From Sipunculus nudus (Eukaryota > Annelida > Sipuncula > Golfingiida > Sipunculidae): a stretch of 64,000 nucleotides of DNA. The position numbers were made by a program, and so were the translations under genes. Below, one piece after another: positions 24,230 through 35,028 of the stretch (position 1 is the first letter of the stretch; every line of letters begins with the position of its first letter). Location of the stretch: contig CM049306.1 in NCBI GenBank assembly GCA_026874595.1, positions 91,774,642 to 91,838,641 on the forward strand. The letters are read 5' to 3'. The notes below the pieces were generated by a model that saw only the letters and a program-made list of their open reading frames with translations, had not been told where the DNA came from and ran no database searches.

Positions 24230-25388
24230 TTGTATCCGCCAAAACAGAGTTTTGCGGATACTATGTTTTCAGCTGCACGCCGCCGCGGCGTAGGTGTCCG
24301 GAGAACTCCTCCGTAACTGGAATTTTACGAAACCCGGGATTATGTTCGGGTCACATGTGACCCGATTTTGTTTTGACCTCTGACCTTTCCTCTGCGCTCT
24401 GCGTCCATTTGTGCGTCTGTTTCCACACATAAACCCACATATCTCGGGAACCGTTTGACCGATCAGGAAAATTTTTTTGCACAAATGTAGCCCTTGGAGA
24501 GTTTTATAACATACACAAAAAATGGTGGCGCCACCTGCAACCATGTTTGCACAGTGTCCAACTGTTCGTCTGCCTTGGGTTAAAATCACTCATATCTCTG
24601 CAGTGACTTGACTAATTCACCTGAAATTCGGCATGCGTATACATCCTGGATAGCTTTTCTGATTTTATGACAGGTGGCGCCACCTACATTCATGTTTACG
24701 CTGCAGACATCCAAGCTCATATCTCGGGAACCGTTTGACCAATAGGGCCAAAATTTTGCATGTGTATAGATCTCACATAGCTCTTTATCATATGCAAAAC
24801 TGGTGGCGCCACCTGCAGCCATTTTTGCACAGCTCCTGTCTGTTTGTCTGCCATGGGATAAAATCACTCATATCTCGGCAGTGGTTTGACATATCTGCCT
24901 AAAATTTTGCAGGTTTATACATCCCCGACAGCTCTATTGATTTTATGACAGGTGGCACCACCTGTATTCTAGTTTATGCAGCAGACATAAAAGCTCATAT
25001 CTTGGGAACGGTTTGACCGATTGGGCCAAAGTTTTGCATGTGTATAGTTCTCACATAGCTCTTTATTATACGCAAAACTGGTGGCGTCACCTGCAACCAT
25101 TTTTGCTTAGCGTCCATCTGTTTGTCTGCCACGGGCTAAAATCACTCATATACATGTAGTGGTTTGACTTATCTGCCTTAAATTTTGCATATGTATACAA
25201 CTTGGACGGCTTTCTGGATTTTGTGGTAGGGGGGGCAACCTACATACACAGTTTGGCTGCAGACATCCATGCTAATATGCAACACTTCACTCTATTTCCC
25301 CATGCCACTCAATCCATGCCTCACTTCACCCATTCCACTCTGAGTTAGGCGGATACACGTAGTCACCTGTCGACTACTCGTACTCTAG
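24230..25388 (+). mobile_element. Helitron2-like element (TTGTATCCGCC subfamily) with proven empty site
   Basis: It begins TTGTATCCGCC with a hairpin closing at GCGGATAC (24264). It has CCG-rich sequence at 24278-24292, then alternating 153/127-bp internal repeats (280-bp double unit) marked by ATATCTCGGGAACCGTTTGACC and GGTGGCGCCACC. Near the 3' end GGCGGATAC (25348-25356) is the inverted 5' tip. A small hairpin GTAGTC...GACTAC (25359-25377) and CTAG (25385-25388) follow. The paralogue lacks the whole segment: GATAAGTAA|TTCCTTAC at 37904/37905. Flanks here are ...GTAA and TTCC..., so insertion was between A and T with no duplication. Confidence 0.85.
24347..24364. repeat. 18-bp perfect palindrome
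   Basis: CGGGTCACATGTGACCCG, two GGGTCA half-sites in inverted order around CATG, inside the Helitron2-like element. Confidence 0.9.
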
Positions 25389-28300
25389 TTCCTTACTTCA
25401 GAAGATTAAAAACTTCACCAGGTGTGAAATTGACTATTAATTACAGTAATAAATTAAAACTGGAATAGTAATAAGCACAATGATATTGTTTGTCCCTCAT
25501 TCAACCAACAGTGTGTATACTTTATTTGAAAATATGTTTTATTTTATCAAATTTACTGAATTTTTTATTTTATTTTGGTGAATAAAATTGAGCATGTACT
25601 GAACACTCCAATGTGCAAAACTTTTTAATAGTGATTCAAGGAATATTCTTGTAGATGCCATGTTGTGGCATTATTTTCTTTTAAATTCAGTTTAAACATT
25701 TATGATTTAAAAATAATAAAATATATGTGTATGCATAATATGACACAATATGAGCTACACTCTGGATATATGATGATTGCAACTTTTGCAACAATTCTAA
25801 TATTTTAACTTATAGTTTCAGTTTTTTACTCTGTATATATAATGATTGCACCTTTTGCAACAATTCTAAAAAAATTAATTTATATTTTCAGTTTTTTTAT
25901 TAAAAATTTATAAAACATGTAAATAAAAAAAATGATTCAGATAAAAACTTCTTAATGGAAAAAGTGGATATACTTAAAAAAATAGGATTATATATAAACT
26001 TAAATGCATTATTCCCTTGAAAGTGAAATAAAGGTATTAGTCCATTTTGTCCACTTGCCTGTCCATCTGTAAATTTTCATATGCATCACAGTATCTCAAA
26101 ACTTTTACTGTTTTTCTTCAGAGTATTAGTTTGCAATCATATATTTAGAACTTTACTATAACCAAGTATGAGGGCCCCTTTCCTCTTAGCTTTTCATATT
26201 CTTATATAAATGAAAAACATTACAATAGAATATTTCTACATCCACCTTCGTGCTGCCCTCACTTTTCCCTTCTCCGAACCCCATCCCAAAGTCAGCCTCA
26301 GTAAGCAAGAACAAGATGAATCAGATATATTCATACTTTAATATTTTGTATAACTATTCGTCCATAGGTACCTATGAACATGCCAGAAATTATGTCAATA
26401 TTGTGTAATATGTAGACATAGTGGGCATCACAATAATGTACCTTGTCAAGACTAAAGAGATATTGTGTCATACAGTCACAAATTCATAAATCACTTCATC
26501 AGCATAGTTAATCATAACATCATATCTGTCAAATTGAAAGCTTGCAGACTACCATACACTTTAGATCCTTCAACAAATAGCCTAATCATTCTACTACTGC
26601 TTATTACTGCTGTCATTGCATTCATATTTGCTCAAATATATCACAATTTTCAACCCCTCCTAAATAAATAAAAAATAAACCACTTTATTTTACTTTATTA
26701 ATCCATCAGTCAGGTAATTTCATTTATCATTTACTCACATATTCCATTACATTCCTTTATAATAGCCCAACATGTCCATGATATTCCTAAGCTTTATCGA
26801 CTCGATATAGTATCACAGTGGAGAAACATTTATAGTCCAATCACGATCAGCTGAGCGCTGTGACCCATGGGTCTCTTGTTTAAATATTGGCAAAAGTATA
26901 AAATTGGTACCTTAAATTTTGCCCAAGTTTGACCATGACACATTTTTTTTTCTGTAAGTACTGTGGATTTAATTTTCACAGCATGTTTTTGTTAGCATTT
27001 TGTCTGTTAACACCAAAAATTTGAAACCAGTTGATCAAAAACTGTAGATTTTATTCAAGTTTTCAAGCACCATGTCACATCAAGTTTACATCAAGCTAGT
27101 GTTATGCAGTTTGCTAGAGCTCCGCTCCCCAGCTTCAGCTCTAAGTTCCTTAAATTTAGCATACAGTTAGATGTCTCCAAAATCCCCTACCATGCTAAGA
27201 ATTTGATCACTAGGACTTAATTCCTTCGAAATATTAATGAAAAACTTCATTTTTCCATTAAAAACCCATTGTTCCACTGTAAGACTGCCTAATACCAAAA
27301 CCACTGATCTGACTTTGATCATATATAATATACATATTTTTCTATACATTCGCTATGCACATGCCAGAAATGATGTCAGTATTGCGTAATTGTTTTAAGT
27401 TATGGGCCCAAACATATTGCACTTTTTAAAAAATCAAGAAATATATTTACTCCCTTAACAAGAGGATTGCTGAAGCTAGAGATTTTTTGTCAGGGATGTA
27501 ACATTATTTAATCAAGATTCAATTGAATACCCAAAATTAGTTCTGAATTTTTCAATTTTTATAAGTTATTAGTATAAATATAAAATTAGTACCTTAAATT
27601 TTGCCCAACTTTGACCATGGCACGTTTGTTTCCTGAGAACACTATTGATATAATTTTCATATTATGCACACATAAGGATTTCATCTTTGTAGTTTAGAAA
27701 GCTGAAAGAAATTGGCCAAATATTGTAGCTTTTATTAATGTTTTTATGAGACCATGTCAGACCCAGGCTTAATCCAGCCCCTCATCAGTCACCTGTATGT
27801 TGACCATGTTGACCTTTCATCAGATTATGCATGCTGGAGCGAAGCATACACTGGGGCAGCCAGGTAGCTAATGCCCAGCCACAGTTGATCCAGGTGTCCA
27901 ACCCAACTCATCTAGTAGTTGTTTTGAAAAACAACATAACAATAAACAATAAATTAATAATTTTGTATTTTTTTTATAACAAATTAAAGAAAAATTTATA
28001 GAAAAGGAATTTGTTAGTTGATGAGTAACAGAAAGTTAACTTGCAGTTACTGATGATGTAAGAATCTTGTATGGATGGATAGAATGTCAATGTCAACGTT
28101 ATTCCAAATAACACCATGCAGTCAGCTTTGGTATTTTTCAGTGAAATTTTAATGATAAAAAAATTAATCATATTATTCATTACTAATCATTAGGGATCAT
28201 ATGAAGGAAATTAATGATAGACAAAGATGCAGATGATAATATTAATCTAGATTCCTACTGTGTCTAGTGTGTAGATTGATGTGAAAGTAGTCCAAAGTGA

Positions 28301-28994
28301 ATATATTACATTTATTTTTTTTAACATAAATTAATCCATAAAACCAGGTACTTATGATCATTATTTAAATTTGTGAATTTTGTATATTCTGGATTCTCAA
28401 CATCATTGTTTGGCTAAAACTGAATAAATACTAGACATGGTGCGAATGCTTTGCAAATGTATTTGAATACGAATATGAATATGTACTGCATTAAAAAATT
28501 TTATTGCATAAGAATGGGAATTCAGGTAAAATGAAAGTATTTGAATACCAGTGCAGATACTTTCAAAATGTATTCATGAAAGCATTCATGAATATATTCT
28601 ATAATATTATTTCAATAATCATTTCAGTTATATTTTATTTTAAAAAATCATATGATTTTCTTATTATTTTTTCTTAATAAAAATTATATTGGCACAATAT
28701 TTGTTATAAAATTTTAATAAATAGTTTAACTCTTTTATAATATGTGCTGCTTATAAGTTATAAGGCCAAGTCAAAATCTGTGTGACAATAGCACTCCATT
28801 TGTTAATAAAATAAATGAAATCAATCCTCTTCCCTGTCTCCAAAGATACTATCAAAATCAAACATAAGCTAAACACCAACAACTCATAAAATAAGCTTAT
28901 ATTTATAACCACACAAAACAAGCATGTGCCTCTTTCCCAAATTATATTTTTTATCATATATAACAGCTGAGCGCTGTGACCCATGGGTCCCTTG

Positions 28995-29076
28995 TTATAG
29001 AAACATACAAAAAGGTAAAAAAAAAATCACCCGCCCACATTGATTTATGAAAAATAGTGCCTGAGAACCAAACCTT
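28995..29076. mobile_element. Right part of the MITE split by composite A
   Basis: It continues the MITE (ATAGAAACATACAAAAAGG..., matching 34944 onward in the intact copy) and ends GTGCCTGAGAACCAAACCTT. Confidence 0.8.
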
Positions 29077-30572
29077 GTTTAATTTTTTGTCTAATTATTT
29101 TGAATAATAAATTGATGGATTGTTTGTTTGTTCTTTCCAATCTGCATTCCATACAACATAAAAAAAATATTAATGTTTCGAAAAACATATCCCACCATCC
29201 CACGTAGGCAATTTATTCCAGCATGCCCCATAGTTAGGTCAATAGTGATAGGCCTTAGGGTTCTGATGTAACATATAATAGGTGCTCCCAGGCACAGGGT
29301 ATATATGATATAGTTTAAAATAGGATAGTTGGCTTTGTTCCATTGAGGATAATATCAGCCAAAACCATAGCTCACAGGAATTGAAGGGTTGCAGTGGTGT
29401 GATATCATCCAAAAATATATTTGATTACATCACTTGGTTTGTAATGATGACACATATACTGGTAATGTGTGTTATATTTAGTTAATAGGCCTGACTGTAT
29501 GAGGGCTCCATGTATAATTGGATAGTGTGATGGTAGGTACAGTTGATGAGTTCTTGGCTTGAGTCAGGTTTATAATGAGGTTTTATGTCTGCCTTTGTGT
29601 AAAAAAAAAAAATAAAAAAAAAAATCCCAGCAAGCCAGACAGCAGACACAATTTACAAATAGTGAATACAGCTTTGCAGGCTGTCTTAGGTTTTTTTTTT
29701 TCATTATTATCCTCACCCATGCACCAACCCACCATAACGTTACTGGGGATACATTGATCTGTTCAGTGAGTCCATCAGCCTGCATGTCTATCTGTATGTA
29801 ATTCATGTATGATGAAATATCTCAAAAATGTTTTTCATATCCACTTGTTCATTATTCATGTAAAAGATTTGGGGGGGGGGGGGGGGGGGGTTATGGAATC
29901 AAGGTCTGTGAGTCACAGACTTGGTTGTATGAAGATGGGAAAATTGACTATATAATTACCAGGTTTTCATTCTTTCTTGTGAATCTTTATCCATACAACA
30001 CAGTGTATTTAATGTACTGAGTACTGTTTTGCTGTTTTTTATTTGACAATTTGAAAATGCAGAGAAAAAGGAAACTTCTATAAAGAATCATTTCAGTTTC
30101 ATTAACTTCCCCTTGCCAAGTTTTACTGATATTGTATAGTGATAATCTCCTGGTTTAACATGTTATCTAATTAATAGGGGTAGGTAGTTCACCACCAAGC
30201 TTTTAAAAAACCACTTGTATAATCACACTTTAACAATAGTATCATTATCCTGCAGAAATTAACAGTTTTTATTTTGTAATTTACCATATTAAAACAAGCA
30301 ATATTTTGTCTCATTGTATAATATATCAGATATATGTAATAGTATTGTACAGACTATACCTATAATACTTTGATAGGACCACGTAAAACTTTAAAATACA
30401 TAACAGCTGTGGCAGAAATCATTCATGTGAGGAAAACAATGTATGCATGTTAGTTATATTATAAGATAAAAATAAGAATAGTCCTTATCTTGCTTCCAAG
30501 AAGCTTTCAGTGTTATCATTTTGCCAGCTGTATTGTCGGACCCCTTATCTCAACTTATTTTACAGATATACT

Positions 30573-30576
<4 letters not shown>
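29077..30576. other. No gene seen; contains a G20 run
   Basis: AT-rich spacer. A-rich runs occur near 29600-29625, and there is a G20 homopolymer at 29871-29890. No exon recognised. Confidence 0.5.
29871..29890. repeat. G20 homopolymer
   Basis: 20 consecutive G, capable in principle of quadruplex formation. Exact length may be unreliable. Confidence 0.95.

Positions 30577-30631
<55 letters not shown>
30577..30631. repeat. (TA)27 microsatellite
   Basis: Uninterrupted TA repeats. Confidence 0.97.
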
Positions 30632-30633
<2 letters not shown>

Positions 30634-31635
30634 GTCATATTTGTTCCAGTCATTATGATCTTTCAGTTTCTTAATTGATTTAGCTATTCAGTAATTGTCT
30701 ACTTGTCATATGGCACTGAGCCAGCATGGTTGTTTAGTTATGTCTGATTTAGTGGAGATAGGCAATATGTACAGAGACACCTAGGTATCTTAGGTGAACT
30801 TAAGAAGCAAAACTGTTAAACAGCACCTTGGATATTTGCTCTTGGTGCAAACAAGTATATTTGTAAATACAAGTATATCAATAAATATTTTGTGCCACAT
30901 TTTACTTCATTTAAGATTTAACTATGAGATGTATATGGCATATATATTTTTTTCATGGTCTGCAAAAATACAAGTAGATGATTGTCATTTAAAGGGCTTT
31001 TTTTTATAAAAGGTCAATTCTTTGATGGAGATGGACTGTACAGTAAACCTGCAAATGCTCTCATAGGCACTGAGTCAGAAAATTAGCAAGGAAAAAATCC
31101 CATATTCTTTTCCTTGAACCCACACCAATTATTTATAAATATTATTTTGATAATTCATTTTGAGACCCTCCAGGTGTATCAGAATTTTTATATTTCTAGA
31201 ACAAGTGAAGTGTACCAGAATATTTATACATATTGATATTTCAAAACCTGAAATGTACCAGAATATTTATGCATCATCTGATATGAGACACTATGCTCAG
31301 TCATCAGATAACAGTGGTGTGGGCAGGTGCTTCTCTTGTTAACTGTATCTTTACAGGGCTTGACTTCAACACATGCCTGGTGACCCCAGACCAGTAAAAT
31401 TATTTTAAAGATGTCACCAGTCATGCAGGTGGAGAATATATTTCAAGACATTCAGTTAAAAAGTAATGTCCAGAATGTTACCTTGTTTGCGATATTTGAA
31501 AAACTTTACAAACATTTTTTGGCCGTCTGAAAACCAGTACAAAATTTAAATTAAAAAAAAACTTTTATTGTATTCCTGATTATATATTTAATGAGAAACA
31601 GAGCTCTTAAATACCTACAATGATATTTGCATAGT
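30632..31635. other. No gene seen
   Basis: AT-rich. Near 31180-31270 the phrase TGTACCAGAATATTTAT occurs with small variations two to three times. No exon recognised. Confidence 0.5.
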
Positions 31636-32763
31636 ATATGTCTCTGCTTATTTCTCAGGAGGGATTATATATATTGTCCATAAATGTGCATACTTTTGTT
31701 GGCTTCATATTCGCAAAGCTGAAATTTCGCGATTTCTTCATTTTGAAAGTTTTGCGAGGGTTTAATTTTTGTGATTGCACCAGAATCTATGAAATTGAAG
31801 TACAAATATATTTACATTTATTATAAAATAAAAATAAATCCCACAATATGTCACTCATTACTGTATTATAACCTGTATCATTGTCGATGTTTTGACAATT
31901 ATTATTGCGTGTTTGCATGAGAAGGTTCTGATATACCATCCACAGATTATGTTGTGATTAATAAACCATGTTTCTGGAGGTGTGATAACTTATCCATTTG
32001 TGCAAATGCATCATTCCCTATTGTGCAACCTCGATAAAAGGACAGCTTATTCCGGAGAGTTTCATATTCGCGATTATATCCCATTTGCAAATATCGCAAA
32101 AAATAAAACCGTCGTGAACAAAAAGGCAACCACAGTATCTCAACATCTGGGATAGCTTCGTCATATACAAGACTGGTGGCGTCACCTACAAAATTATTGC
32201 AGTGTATGTCCCTGCTTATTTCTTATGAGATATTTGTTATATCAGCTAGAAATTGGGCATATTTATATGTCTTGATAGCTTTGTTATATTTAAGCGGCAC
32301 CACTTACAATTGTTTTGGGTTTCATATATCTGTTCATAAAGCTCAAGAGTGGTTTGAAGTATCTGCCTAGAATTTTACATGTTCATACATCTTTGATGAC
32401 TATCTCATACTCAAGAGTGGTGGGGGCACTATAATAATCATTTTTCTGTTGTGTACATTCATGCCAGGAGTGACATTTGTGTAATTGGTGCTTGAACTTG
32501 AGTTTTAAATGTTTAGTACTTGCATTGTCCATGTGCATGTCACTCATGTAATTGAAAATTAATCAAGTACTTTTCAAATATTTTTTTTTTTTTTTTTTTT
32601 TTTTTTATATATTTTAATTTACTTTTCAAATATTGTTCAAGCATTTTATCATGGAAGGCATTATGCCTTATGTATATCCAGTTGCACAGGTTAGCATTAT
32701 GCCGGTAAGCTTTGTTCAAGGTTCCTTGAATTCAGCTGAGGATCATGGCCCATGGGCCACTTG
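31636..32763 (+). mobile_element. Degenerate Helitron2-like element, 3' end preserved
   Basis: The body repeats TATGTCTCTGCTTATTTCTCA and TATGTCCCTGCTTATTTCTTA (31637 and 32208) and contains GGTGGCGTCACC (32175). The 3' end has TCAGCTGAG (32732-32740), a 14-bp palindrome TGGCCCATGGGCCA (32746-32759) and CTTG (32760-32763). This is the same design as composites A and B with a diverged hairpin. A separate insertion with TTCGCGAT motifs may occupy about 31700-32140. The 5' limit is approximate. Confidence 0.55.
32569..32634 (-). repeat. Poly-T run flanked by 14-bp direct repeats
   Basis: ACTTTTCAAATATT lies on both sides (32569-32582 and 32621-32634) of a long T-run (T26 to 32606) and a few AT bases. 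It looks like target duplications around the poly-A tail of an extremely truncated retro-insertion on the minus strand. Confidence 0.5.
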
Positions 32764-33071
32764 TTATTTACTATTCATCTGGTACTCCTTTGTTAATGTC
32801 TAGCATTGCACAGTGCTAACAAGAGTCACAGAACAGCAAAAAATTTAATGACTAATGATTCCCAGGTGCTGTGTGTGTTAAGTGTTCTTTTCTGAGTCTA
32901 TTTGACTACAGTATGTTACAGCTGAAGTCATGCAGTTAACCCGGACTTCTTAGGGCATATGGAGGTCAGGGTATTAAAATGTACTTAACGCAGATATGGA
33001 GGTCAGAGACTGTATCAAAATGTACTTAACTAAGATAACATGGAGGTCAGGGTATCAAAATGTACTTAAAG

Positions 33072-33649
33072 GGGCCCAATCTCCCATAAAACATGTTGAA
33101 TTAACATGAAAAATATATTCTTCCCTTTAAAAAAAATTTGTACCTGCCAAAATATTGCCCTGAAACTGTTTGCTTACTCCTGTAAACAAGTGTTAAAAAC
33201 GATGGACCTGGCACGATCAGTGCTGTCAACATTAACACAGCGCATGCATCGCACGGCCACAACAGGTCAATCAGGAGATACCCTGACTGACATACCCCAA
33301 AAATGTATAGCTGATGGATAGCTGAGTGGTAAAACGTTCGGCCTTCTCCGCTGGTGACCCAAGTTCGATCCCAAGTGTGGCTATGAGAGAGGGTTGTAGT
33401 CCAAGGCCGGTGGTTTTCTCCGGGTCCTCCAGTTTCCTCCACCTCTACTGACTACCGAATGCCATCATTGGTGCCATGGAGAGTGCCTCATATAAGTTAT
33501 TATAACTATTTTTACAATCCATGTAAAATAAATTAAAAGTTTATATTAAAAAATGTAATACATGTTCCCGCTGCCTGAAACACTGCCTGTTAAGGCCTTG
33601 TTATGGTAAACAGACACACGTGGACTATGTTTACCAACACTCATGTGTA
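33072..33649 (+). other. Insertion splitting the minisatellite
   Basis: This non-repetitive insert lies between two array halves, both of which carry TGTACTTAA at the junction. It contains a tRNA-derived SINE in its middle. Confidence 0.6.
33308..33548 (+). mobile_element. tRNA-derived SINE
   Basis: Box A TAGCTGAGTGG (33319-33329) and box B GTTCGATCC (33363-33371) have normal tRNA spacing. A core CCGGTGGTTTTCTCCGGGT (33400-33422) and CTCCAGTTTCCTCC follow. Cores of this type occur in widely distributed animal SINE superfamilies. The 3' part ends in TTATAACTATTTTTACAATCCATGTAAAATAAATTAAA. Candidate target duplications AAAAATGTA lie at 33299-33307 and 33549-33557. Confidence 0.85.
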
Positions 33650-34005
33650 CTTAATTTAGATATTATGGAGGTCAAGGACTCAGGGTATGAAAATTTACTT
33701 AACTTAGATAACATGGAGGTCAGGGTATCAAAATGTACTTAACTTAGATAATAAAGAGGTCAGGGTATTGAAATGTACTTTACTGAGAAAACATGGAGGT
33801 TGGGGTATTAAAATGCACTTAACTCAGATAATATTGAGGTCAGGGTATTAAAGTATACTTAACTCAGATATCATAGAGGTCAGGGTATTAAAGTGTACTT
33901 AATTCAGATATTATGGAGGTCAGGGACTCAGGGTATTAAAATGTACTTAACTTAGATAACATAGAGATCAGGGTATTAAAATGAACTTAACTCAGATAAT
34001 GTGAG

Positions 34006-34749
34006 ATTTGGTTGTCATTAAAAGTTTGATACTAAAATTAAGGCATTGCTAAAAATGTATATAATTTATTTTTTTCATTTTTTTTATCATGGAAATCAGA
34101 AAATTTTTGAGAAATTGAAGTAGTTACACAATCATGTTTGTGTAACAGTTTAGTAAAGTAATAAATATATGTCAATAACTCTGCAGTATTAATCTTTTTG
34201 TTATTAATGTGACTTATATGAGTATACTATTAAACAGGTATTAAGTGTACCTGTGGTTCAGAACTACTTATGTTTGATATCTTATATACATTTTCAATAT
34301 ACCATCAAGACATATTCACAGTCAGATCATGTTATTTTGGCAGTATGATGATTAACAGTTTAAAAATGTAGTGCTAATGACGTTAACAGCGTGACAAATG
34401 TAAGGTGACAGAGTACCAAACACCCACTATAGATGAAACAGGATTCGTCTGTCACAGTATTATAATATGTGACTTAGTATGGTTAAGCTGACTCACAGAT
34501 CATGATGACAATTTCAGTTATTGTTTATTAAATGGAGTTTGTGTAATAAGAATAAAGAAGTATCCTGGATATTTTTATAATTATCTCCATAAAGAAGTCA
34601 CTTGGTTATAAAAGTCTGATTATGATCACCATTAACTCACAATTTATCTAAAATATATGTGAAATTACCAAAGCATATGTATTTTAAGAAATAAGGAATT
34701 TTAATATTTAAAGACTCACCACCAAAACAGTGTTTTTAAGGCCAAAAAA
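34006..34749. other. No gene seen
   Basis: AT-rich spacer to the left of the intact MITE. Confidence 0.5.
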
Positions 34750-35024
34750 AAGGTATGGTTCTTAGGCGACGCCCGCAACAATTTAAACCCCTCACATAAA
34801 AATATTTAATTTTGATTTTCATTTTTCAAAAAGAGAAAATAATACAATTTTGATCAGATTTCCTTTGTTATGTAGTGCTTTTACCTGTTTAGCAAAAAAA
34901 TATGTTATTTTCATGATTTTCCCTGATCATATGACATTTTTATCAAAACATACAAAAAAGTAAAAAATGAATTATTGCCCGCCCGCACTGATTACTGAAA
35001 AGAAGTGCCTGAGAACCATACCTT
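34750..35024. mobile_element. Intact 275-bp MITE
   Basis: Ends AAGGTATGGTTCTTAGGCGA and GTGCCTGAGAACCATACCTT are inverted repeats. The interior matches 22662-22872 followed by 28995-29056, so this copy supplies the uninterrupted structure of the MITE that composite A inserted into. Confidence 0.85.
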
Positions 35025-35028
35025 TTTT

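Larger units (their letters stand above)
22873..26878 (+). mobile_element. Inner Helitron2-like element of composite A
   Basis: The 3' end shows TCAGCTGAGC (26847-26856), GACCCATGGGTC (26862-26873) and CTTG (26875-26878). The sequence then continues at 26879 into a paragraph that corresponds to the outer element in composite B near 35566. The 5' end is shared with the outer element, probably after recombination between the two 5' tips. Compared with its paralogue 36167-39328 it lacks about 340 bp near 23120 and has gained the insert 24230-25388. Confidence 0.65.
22873..28994 (+). mobile_element. Composite A: nested Helitron2-like elements
   Basis: It starts TTTAGCTCAGCTGACTATAAG with the GTCC-rich tract at 22922-22950. 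It ends with CAGCTGAGC, the palindrome GACCCATGGGTC (28978-28989) and CCCTTG (28991-28994 = CTTG). The 5' tip GCTCAGCTG is repeated inverted near the 3' end. A second complete 3' terminus lies inside at 26847-26878, so at least two elements are stacked. Bodies consist of recurring paragraphs (AGTTAGATGTCCCC..., GACTGCCTAATATCAAAACC..., AATTTTCACAGCATG...). No Rep/helicase ORF is visible, so it would be non-autonomous. It interrupts the MITE 22642-22872 / 28995-29076 without a target duplication. Confidence 0.75.
32945..34005 (+). repeat. Minisatellite, about 45-bp unit, interrupted
   Basis: The unit is roughly ACATGGAGGTCAGGGTATTAAAATGTACTTAACTCAGATA. About three copies occur at 32945-33071 and about eight at 33650-34005. 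Some units have an extra GGACTCA. The array is interrupted by 33072-33649. Confidence 0.9.

Noticed and set aside
33308-33380. Functional tRNA gene
   Set aside because: A and B boxes are present, but the 3' half of the tRNA does not close the acceptor stem, and a SINE core and tail follow.
32945-34005. CRISPR-like array
   Set aside because: Units are tandem without unique spacers and the context is animal DNA.
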